A stretch of DNA of 64,000 nucleotides from an uncultured Anaerolineae bacterium (GTDB taxonomy: Bacteria > Chloroflexota > Anaerolineae > Aggregatilineales > UBA2796). Below are positions 58,413 through 64,000 of the stretch, in pieces (the first letter of the stretch is position 1; every line of letters starts with the position of its first letter). The DNA lies in contig CALKXH010000093.1 in assembly GCA_938005675.1 (NCBI GenBank), forward strand, positions 1 to 64,000. Direction: 5' to 3'. Below the pieces are notes generated by a model, which worked only from the letters and a program-made list of their open reading frames with translations, made no database searches and was not told where the DNA came from. The position numbers and the translations under genes are program-made.

Positions 58413-58446
58413 CAAAGCGCGAGGCGGGCAGATCGCCGCCCGCCTC
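58413..58446 (-). terminator. Probable terminator of the GH2 gene
   Basis: On the minus strand GAGGCGGGC and GCCCGCCTC pair around an 8-nt loop just after the GH2 stop, followed a few bases later by TTTG. The T-run is short, so read-through into the LacI operon is possible. Confidence 0.5.
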
Positions 58447-58452
58447 AGCCGC

Positions 58453-60942
58453 TCAGCCGAGCTTCAGCGCGCCGCCGTACCAACGCACAGCCCGCACGCC
58501 GCCCAAGCCCCGCAGCAAGCAGACCGTCTGCGGATCGTCGGGCAGCACCTCCAGCAGGTTATCGTCCCAGCGCCCGTCGGGGTCTTCCGCCTCCAGCCAG
58601 ACGCCCCGCACCGGACGATCCGCGCTGATCTGATAGCGCCCCTCGCCCAATGCGGTCACTTTGAGCTGCGCCGCGCTGTAGTCGGCGGCTCGCGGCGGCT
58701 CCGGGAAGCGCGCCGCCCGCGCCACGACCGCCTCGCCTTGCCGCAGGCGCGCCGCCCAGACGCACAACCCCTCAGGCGAGGCGCGCTCCCAAAGCGGCGT
58801 AGCCTGATTCGCCTCGATCAGCACGGCGAGCCGCTCGCGGCTGAGCAAGCGCCCGTCGAGCGCCCAGCGATCCAGCTCCAACTCGGCTGCGACCGACTGG
58901 ACGCCCAAGTTGACCGCCCAGCAAGTCACCGTTCCCCCGTCGGCTTGCAGAATCAGGGCGAGCGGCGCGAGAGCGCGCTTGACTCGATAGTAGGCGGGCT
59001 TGGCGCGCAGGAAATAGTCTAGCAGCGCCCAGCTGATGACCGGATAGCAGTCGTTCAGCTGCCAGACCAGCCCCCCGCCGATGTAGCGCCGCCCCTCGCC
59101 GCGCCAACCCAGCCGCCAAGCCTCAAAAGCCGCGCCGACCGCCTCCGCCTGCACCAACTGAGTCAGGTAGACGTAGTCGGGGAGGCTCTCCGCCGCCTCA
59201 AAGACGTCATCAGCGACGTTGCGGGCGAGGTAGTGCTGCAGGCGCAGCGCGCCCTGACCCGCCTTGTTGTGATAGGTCAGGACGGCGCTCTGCGGCGCGC
59301 GATCTTCGGGCGGCGTGAACGCCTCGATAGTCGGCAGGCTCGGCAGCGCTTGCATCCCGAACTCGCTGACGAAGCGCCCGCCGTAGCGCGCGTAAGCTTG
59401 ATAGTCCGCCATCTCGCCGTGCCAGATTTCCCAAGTGTGCCTATCGCCGACGGTCTGATCCAGCACGCTCCTGCCCCCGTAGGGGCTGCCCTGCCAGTAG
59501 GGGCGCGTCGGATCGAGGGCGGCGCAGACCTGCGGCAGCAGGCGCTCGTAGATTTCGCGGGCGGGGAAGGCGCTCTGGACGAAGTCGCCCGTGAAGTCGG
59601 GATCGTAGGCGTTCAGCGTCTCGGCGATCTGATAGTCCTCGTTATTGCCGCACCACAGCACGATGCAGGCGTAGTGCCGCAAACGCTTGAGCTGCGCCGT
59701 CGCCTCCGCGCGGACGCTCGCCAAGAAGTCGGCGTGGGCGGGATACATGCCACAAGCGAACATGAAATCCTGCCAGACCAACAAGCCCAGCTCGTCACAC
59801 AGCTCGTAGAACGCCTCATCCTCGTAGATGCCGCCGCCCCACACCCGCAGCATCAGCATGTTGGCTTCGGCGGCGGCGCGCAACCACTCGTGATAGCGCG
59901 CGGCGCTCAGGCGCGGCGTGAAGCTATCAGCTGGAATCCAGTTGGCGCCGCCGCAGAAGATCGGGACGTTGTTGACCTCGAAGTAGAAGGACGTCCCGTC
60001 TTGGTCGGCGAGGGGCGCTTGAATCAGGCGGACGCGCCGAATGCCGATCCGCAGGTCGCGCCGATCCAGCACCGCCTCCGCCACGCCCAGCAGCTCGATG
60101 ACGGCGTGGTAGCGCGCCGGCTGCCCGTAGCCGCGCGGCTGCCACAACTGCGGCGCTCTGAGCGTGAAGACGTGCCGCGCCGCGCCGTGATCGAGCGCGA
60201 TTTGCGCCGACTCGACCAGCGCGCCGAACGGATCGTAGAGCGTCAGGCGGACTGCCTCAGCCGCGCCAACGGCGCTGACTGTGGCGCTCAGCTCGGCGTA
60301 GCTCAGATCGTCGCTGAGGGTCGGCTGCAGGTGCCACTCGGCAAGGCGCGCCTTGTACGCCTCAAGGTAGGCGGGGCGCCAGATGCCCGCCGTCAGCAGC
60401 GTCGGACCCCAATCCCAACCGTAGTGATACTGCGCCTTGCGCACGTAGACGCGGCTAGTATCGCCGTTCCAGACGGGGCGGGCGCCGTATTGTGCCTCCA
60501 GCGCCTTGCCGCGCCGCAGCGCCGACTCGAAGCGCACGGCGATGCGATTTTCGCCCTCGCGCAGGTGCGCCTTGACCGCGACTCGTTGCGGCAGGAACAT
60601 GTTGGCGCTGCTCAGGACGTGCGCGCCGTTCACATAGACCTCGGCGAAAGTATCGAGACCCTCGAAGCACAGGTCGAGGTGCGGCTGAGCCAGCTGCTCG
60701 GCGCTCAGGCGCACCGTCGCCTCGTACAGCCAGTCCGTCTCGCCGATCCACTGGACAGCCGCCTCGTTCATGCCGAAGAACGGGTCGGGAATCTGCCCGT
60801 TGCGCAGCAGATCGAGGTGGACGCAGCCGTGCAGCTGGGCGGGCAGCCAGCCCGCGCTCGATTCGAGGGCGGCGGGCAGGTCGCTCTCAGGCGGGAGCGC
60901 CTTGAAGCGCGCTTGATCGATGCGGATGCGTTGTAGCGGCAT
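58453..60942 (-). CDS. GH2 beta-mannosidase
   Basis: An 829-residue cytosolic glycoside hydrolase family 2 enzyme. The N-terminal jelly roll carries 'LPAQLHGCVHLDLLRNGQIPDPFFGMNE' and 'QWIGETDWLYEATV', the beta-mannosidase type. The barrel opens 'FYFEVNNVPIFCGGANWIPADSF' and includes 'MLRVWGGGIYEDEAFYELCDELGLLVWQDFMFACGMYP'. The acid/base Glu is in 'IVLWCGNNEDY' and the nucleophile in 'GGRFVSEFGMQALPS'. It removes non-reducing mannose from beta-1,4-mannosides. AGGTGA precedes the ATG. It is 16 bp downstream of the M3 peptidase gene and upstream of the LacI-ABC-GH operon, pointing to use of mannan- or glucomannan-derived sugars. Confidence 0.94.
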   Translation of the reverse strand: MPLQRIRIDQARFKALPPESDLPAALESSAGWLPAQLHGCVHLDLLRNGQIPDPFFGMNEAAVQWIGETDWLYEATVRLSAEQLAQPHLDLCFEGLDTFAEVYVNGAHVLSSANMFLPQRVAVKAHLREGENRIAVRFESALRRGKALEAQYGARPVWNGDTSRVYVRKAQYHYGWDWGPTLLTAGIWRPAYLEAYKARLAEWHLQPTLSDDLSYAELSATVSAVGAAEAVRLTLYDPFGALVESAQIALDHGAARHVFTLRAPQLWQPRGYGQPARYHAVIELLGVAEAVLDRRDLRIGIRRVRLIQAPLADQDGTSFYFEVNNVPIFCGGANWIPADSFTPRLSAARYHEWLRAAAEANMLMLRVWGGGIYEDEAFYELCDELGLLVWQDFMFACGMYPAHADFLASVRAEATAQLKRLRHYACIVLWCGNNEDYQIAETLNAYDPDFTGDFVQSAFPAREIYERLLPQVCAALDPTRPYWQGSPYGGRSVLDQTVGDRHTWEIWHGEMADYQAYARYGGRFVSEFGMQALPSLPTIEAFTPPEDRAPQSAVLTYHNKAGQGALRLQHYLARNVADDVFEAAESLPDYVYLTQLVQAEAVGAAFEAWRLGWRGEGRRYIGGGLVWQLNDCYPVISWALLDYFLRAKPAYYRVKRALAPLALILQADGGTVTCWAVNLGVQSVAAELELDRWALDGRLLSRERLAVLIEANQATPLWERASPEGLCVWAARLRQGEAVVARAARFPEPPRAADYSAAQLKVTALGEGRYQISADRPVRGVWLEAEDPDGRWDDNLLEVLPDDPQTVCLLRGLGGVRAVRWYGGALKLG

Positions 60943-60958
60943 AAGTCACCATCACCTC

Positions 60959-62740
60959 TCAGGAGACCTGCACGGTGAGCGCCTCAAGATCGTTGATCAT
61001 ATCATCGATGATCTGCAAGCCTTGCGCCCAGAAGGTCGGATCGGTCAGATCGACGCCGACTTTGGCGAGGATGCGCTCCGGCGCCTCCGAGCCGCCGCTC
61101 GCCAAGACCTCCAAATAGCGCGGCGCGAAGGCAGCGCCCTCCTGCTTATAGCGGCTGAAGAGCGCCAAGACCAGCAGCTCCCCGAAGGCGTAGGCGTAGA
61201 CGTAGCCCGGCGTGCGGATGAAGTGCGGCACGTAGCTCCACCAGATGCCGTAATCGTCGCGCAGGGTCAGGCTGGCGCCGAACATCGCGCGCTGAGTCTG
61301 CAGCCAGAGGGCGCTGAAGCGCTCGACTGAGAGCTCGCCTTCCGCGCGGCGGGCGGTGTGGATGGCGTCTTCGAAGCGATTCATGCTGATCTGGCGGAAG
61401 ACGGTGGCGAACGTGTCCTCAATCTTGCTGGCGAGCATCGCCAAGCGCGCCGAAGGGTTGCTCTCGCGCGCCATCAGATCGTTGAAGACCAGCATCTCGC
61501 CGAAGACCGACGCCATCTCGGCGGTGGTGAGGGGCGTGTACGCGCCGAACAGCCCGTGCTGACGCGCCAAGTACTGATGCACGCCGTGTCCCAGCTCATG
61601 GGCGAGGGTCATCACGTCGCGGGCGGCGCCGGTGTAGTTGAGCATGATGAAGGGATGCGCGCTCGGCACGGTCGGGTGCGAGAACGCGCCGCCGCTCTTA
61701 TTGGGCACGACGGGCGCGTGAATCCAGTTCTGATCGAAGAATTGGCGCGCCACGTCCGCCATCTGCGGCGAGAACGCGCCGAAGGCATCCAGCACGATCT
61801 GGCGGGCGGATTGCCACGTGTAGCGCGTCTCGGCGCTGGGCAGGGCGGCGTAGCGGTCGTAATCGAAGAGCTCCTCCACGCCCAGCAAGCGCCGCTTGAG
61901 GGCGTAGTAGCGCTCCACGATGTCGTAGCGATCGGTCACGGCGTCGACGAGCGTCTGGACGGCTTGATCGGTCGTCTCGTTGGCGAGGTTGCGCGCGCTC
62001 AGCCACGTCGGGTAGCGGCGGAGGCGATCCTCGCTGGCTTTATCGGCGAGCAGCGTGTTGAAGACGTAGCTGAGCGTCCGCACGTGCGGGCGCAGACCCG
62101 CCGTGATCGAGTCGGCGGCGCGACGGCGCACCTCGCGCTCAGGCGAGTAGAGTTGGCGCATCACGACCGCTTGCGGCACAAGCTGCCCCTCCCACTCGTA
62201 GCGCAAGCCGCTGACCGTCTCCTCGAAGAAGCGCGCCCACGCCTGCCGTCCGGTGACGGCTTTCTCATTGAGAAGTTTCTCTTCAGGCTCGCTGAGCAGG
62301 TGCGGACGGTAGCGCCGCTGCTTGTGCAGATGGTGGCGATAGCGGCTGAGGGCGGGATCGTCGGCGATGCGGGCGGCTTCATCGCTCAGCTGCGTCCATT
62401 CGAGCGTGAAGAAGAGCAGAGTCTGATCGAGTTTGGCATCCGCCTCATTGATGCGCTGCAGCAGCGCGCCGCGCGTCGGATCGGCGGTGTTAGTCGTCCA
62501 GTGCAGGGTGGCGTAGGCGCTCAGCCCGCCCATTTTCTCGTAGATCGCCTCCAGTTCGCGCAGCGCTTCAGCTAATTCGGCGGCGCTCAGGCTCGCCACG
62601 CGCCCGCGATAGCGCTCGGCGAAGCGCTCCGCCGCCGCCTGCGCCTCGGCGAGGTCGCGCGGGATGGCGGGATCGGCGGGATCGGCGTAGAAGACGCTCA
62701 AATCCCACAGCACGTTCTCGGAACCATTGCTTTGGCTCAT
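60959..62740 (-). CDS. pepF: Oligoendopeptidase F (M3 metallopeptidase)
   Basis: A 593-residue cytosolic zinc peptidase of family M3B. The zinc motif '[21 protein letters not shown]' contains HExxH, and the third ligand is in the following '[18 protein letters not shown]'. '[13 protein letters not shown]' at the start, '[14 protein letters not shown]' and '[30 protein letters not shown]' are PepF features. It degrades short peptides. I start at the ATG at 62740 (MSQSNGS), which has GAGG 5 bp upstream; the track's 32 extra residues are upstream sequence. It is co-oriented with the beta-mannosidase gene 16 bp downstream, an unusual pairing. Confidence 0.95.
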   Translation of the reverse strand: MSQSNGSENVLWDLSVFYADPADPAIPRDLAEAQAAAERFAERYRGRVASLSAAELAEALRELEAIYEKMGGLSAYATLHWTTNTADPTRGALLQRINEADAKLDQTLLFFTLEWTQLSDEAARIADDPALSRYRHHLHKQRRYRPHLLSEPEEKLLNEKAVTGRQAWARFFEETVSGLRYEWEGQLVPQAVVMRQLYSPEREVRRRAADSITAGLRPHVRTLSYVFNTLLADKASEDRLRRYPTWLSARNLANETTDQAVQTLVDAVTDRYDIVERYYALKRRLLGVEELFDYDRYAALPSAETRYTWQSARQIVLDAFGAFSPQMADVARQFFDQNWIHAPVVPNKSGGAFSHPTVPSAHPFIMLNYTGAARDVMTLAHELGHGVHQYLARQHGLFGAYTPLTTAEMASVFGEMLVFNDLMARESNPSARLAMLASKIEDTFATVFRQISMNRFEDAIHTARRAEGELSVERFSALWLQTQRAMFGASLTLRDDYGIWWSYVPHFIRTPGYVYAYAFGELLVLALFSRYKQEGAAFAPRYLEVLASGGSEAPERILAKVGVDLTDPTFWAQGLQIIDDMINDLEALTVQVS

Positions 62741-62900
62741 CGTAACCTCAAGTCTCTCAAAAAAACGGCTCAGATGGCTTAAGCATACCGCATTTGTAGG
62801 CGTGACGCTTTTCCGTCTAAAGGCGGAAAGTTGCAAATTTTGCTATCTCAGGCTGAAAATTGTAAAAGGGTTCCCGTTTGCTAGGAAAAAGGACAATTGC

Positions 62901-64000
62901 ATGAACCGTTTGCAGCACGCCAGCTCGCCTTATTTGCGCCAGCACGCCGATAATCCCGTCGATTGGTACGAGTGGGGCGCCGAGGCGCTCGAACGCGCCC
63001 GCCGCGAGGATAAACCCATCTTGCTGAGCATCGGCTATAGCGCCTGCCATTGGTGTCACGTCATGGCGCACGAGTCTTTCGAAGACCCTGAGACCGCCGC
63101 CATCATGAACCGCGATTTCATCAACATCAAGGTCGACCGCGAAGAGCGCCCCGATCTGGATGACATCTACATGCAGGCGACTCAAATCTTCACGCGCGGA
63201 CACGGCGGCTGGCCGATGACCGTCTTCCTGACGCCCGAGGGCAAGCCTTTCCACGCCGGCACCTACTACCCGCGCGAGGCAGGGCGCGGTATGCCCACTT
63301 TCCAGCAGATCATGGCGGCAGTCATCGATGCGTGGCGCAATCGGCGCGAGCAGGTCTATCACGTTGCCGAGCAGATCGCCGAGGGCTTGCAGCGCGACCT
63401 GCTCGATCTGGGCGAGTCGGGCAGCGCCCTAGACGCCGAGCTGCTCGAACAAGCCGTCCGCAGAGCGATGCGCGACTTCGATCCGGTCTACGGCGGCTTG
63501 TCGCGCGCCCAGCCCAAGTTCCCCGCCCCGATGAACTACGAGTTCCTGCTCAGCATGACGCCTTACCTCGCCGACGCCGACTTGCGCGCTCGCGCGCTTG
63601 AGGTGGTCACGTTCACCCTCAAAAAGATGGCGCGCGGCGGCATATATGACCAGATCGGCGGCGGCTTCCATCGCTACAGCGTGGATCGGATGTGGCTCGT
63701 GCCGCACTTCGAGAAGATGCTCTACGATAACGCCCAGCTCAGCCGCTTGTATCTGCACGCTTGGCAGGCGACGGGCGAGGCGTTCTTCAAGCGGATTGCC
63801 GAGGAGATTTACGACTATCTGCTGCGCGAGATGCAAGCGCCCGAAGGCGGCTTCTACAGCAGCACCGACGCCGATAGCGAGGGCGAGGAGGGCAAGTTCT
63901 TCGTCTGGAGCTTGGAGGAGCTGCGCGCCATCTTGCCGCCTGAGGTGGCTGAATCCGCCATCGCCTACTGGGATGTGACCGAGAGCGGCAACTTCGAGGG
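62901..64000 (+). CDS. YyaL/DUF255 thioredoxin-domain protein, 5' part
   Basis: This gene runs off the right edge and is missing from the ORF track. From the ATG at 62901 (after AAGGAC) 366 codons are visible. It starts '[26 protein letters not shown]', the signature of the DUF255/YyaL family (SSP411 or spermatogenesis-associated 20 in animals). A thioredoxin-like domain with '[20 protein letters not shown]' (about 43-62) and '[16 protein letters not shown]' follows. An (alpha/alpha)-barrel of the AGE/mannose-isomerase type starts near residue 165 ('[17 protein letters not shown]', '[16 protein letters not shown]'). Function is not established; a redox or sugar-epimerase-like role is proposed. 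It is divergent from pepF. Confidence 0.9.
   Translation, partial: MNRLQHASSPYLRQHADNPVDWYEWGAEALERARREDKPILLSIGYSACHWCHVMAHESFEDPETAAIMNRDFINIKVDREERPDLDDIYMQATQIFTRGHGGWPMTVFLTPEGKPFHAGTYYPREAGRGMPTFQQIMAAVIDAWRNRREQVYHVAEQIAEGLQRDLLDLGESGSALDAELLEQAVRRAMRDFDPVYGGLSRAQPKFPAPMNYEFLLSMTPYLADADLRARALEVVTFTLKKMARGGIYDQIGGGFHRYSVDRMWLVPHFEKMLYDNAQLSRLYLHAWQATGEAFFKRIAEEIYDYLLREMQAPEGGFYSSTDADSEGEEGKFFVWSLEELRAILPPEVAESAIAYWDVTESGNFE

Noticed and set aside
58783-58796. A third CebR-like site inside the GH2 coding region
   Set aside because: Only about 11 of 14 positions match and one half-site is poor; in GC-rich coding DNA this is expected by chance.
59233-60936. 567-codon plus-strand ORF opposite the GH2 gene
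   Set aside because: Shadow frame; the minus strand has unmistakable beta-mannosidase motifs and a proper ribosome-binding site.
61358-62575. 405-codon plus-strand ORF opposite pepF
   Set aside because: Antisense shadow; the HExxH metallopeptidase is on the other strand.
1-64000. CRISPR arrays, insertion sequences, prophage genes, tRNA or rRNA genes
   Set aside because: I found no spaced direct repeats, transposase or integrase genes, or recognisable stable RNA sequences.

Overview
The window is GC-rich, densely packed bacterial chromosome that reads most like a Chloroflexota (Anaerolineae-type) genome. This assignment is an inference from gene content. Evidence for it: many short lipoproteins and membrane-anchored proteins with Pro/Thr 'PTPTP' linkers, DUF4397 and LGFP-like lipoproteins, a Thermus-type isocitrate dehydrogenase with a C-terminal extension, a CrtI-like desaturase, and ABC importers that lack a local ATPase. 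I see no rRNA, tRNA, CRISPR array, insertion sequence, prophage or attachment site. I count 52 protein genes, two of them cut by the window edges.

Layout. 0-5 kb: the tail of a CinA-like gene, then a YfhO-type membrane protein overlapping an O-antigen-ligase-like protein, and a convergent Ca2+/Na+ exchanger. 5-11.3 kb (minus strand): a methyltransferase with a Trm112-like tail, a membrane-anchored beta-repeat protein, a PhyH-type dioxygenase, RpiB, a YbdK-type carboxylate-amine ligase and a CrtI-like FAD oxidoreductase. 11.4-18.8 kb (minus strand): a tight four-gene operon that is the most unusual part of the window. It encodes a protein of unknown family, a CHAT protease with an intact His/Cys dyad, a giant protein with a TIR-like head, a TPR body and a FlhA-cytoplasmic-domain-like tail, and a second soluble protein built from FlhA-C-like modules. 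There are no flagellar or type III secretion genes in the window, so I read this as a candidate conflict, regulated-death or effector-docking system.

18.9-33.4 kb: an RmlD-VOC-ABC ATPase operon. Then an L,D-transpeptidase-like protein whose catalytic motif is replaced, with a periplasmic thioredoxin; a class V aminotransferase; a PGI/PMI homologue that has lost its catalytic residues; an orphan sugar-binding protein; a small GTPase-like protein with a DUF4397 lipoprotein; and upp-GT39-DUF58. 33.4-50.7 kb: icd; a PLP decarboxylase behind a strong promoter and a structured leader; mtnA with an SH3-like protein; a TPR protein; a fused FAD/2Fe-2S molybdenum-hydroxylase subunit; a PepSY protein; a peptide ABC importer (binding protein and two permeases); lipoproteins; an FHA protein; mnmA.

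50.9-62.7 kb (minus strand): a glycan-use locus. A LacI regulator, binding protein, two permeases, a secreted clan GH-A hydrolase and a GH1 beta-glucosidase follow the logic of the actinobacterial ceb (cellobiose) locus. Two operators almost identical to the CebR site lie 31 bp apart in front of the regulator. A GH2 beta-mannosidase and an M3 oligopeptidase lie immediately upstream. 62.9 kb to the end: the start of a YyaL/DUF255 thioredoxin-fold protein, cut by the window edge.

Start codons were moved inside many ORF-track entries where a Shine-Dalgarno sequence or the family N-terminus supports a later start. No database search was possible. Family names rest on motif recognition, and the degenerate-enzyme calls rest on by-eye alignment to remembered family motifs.
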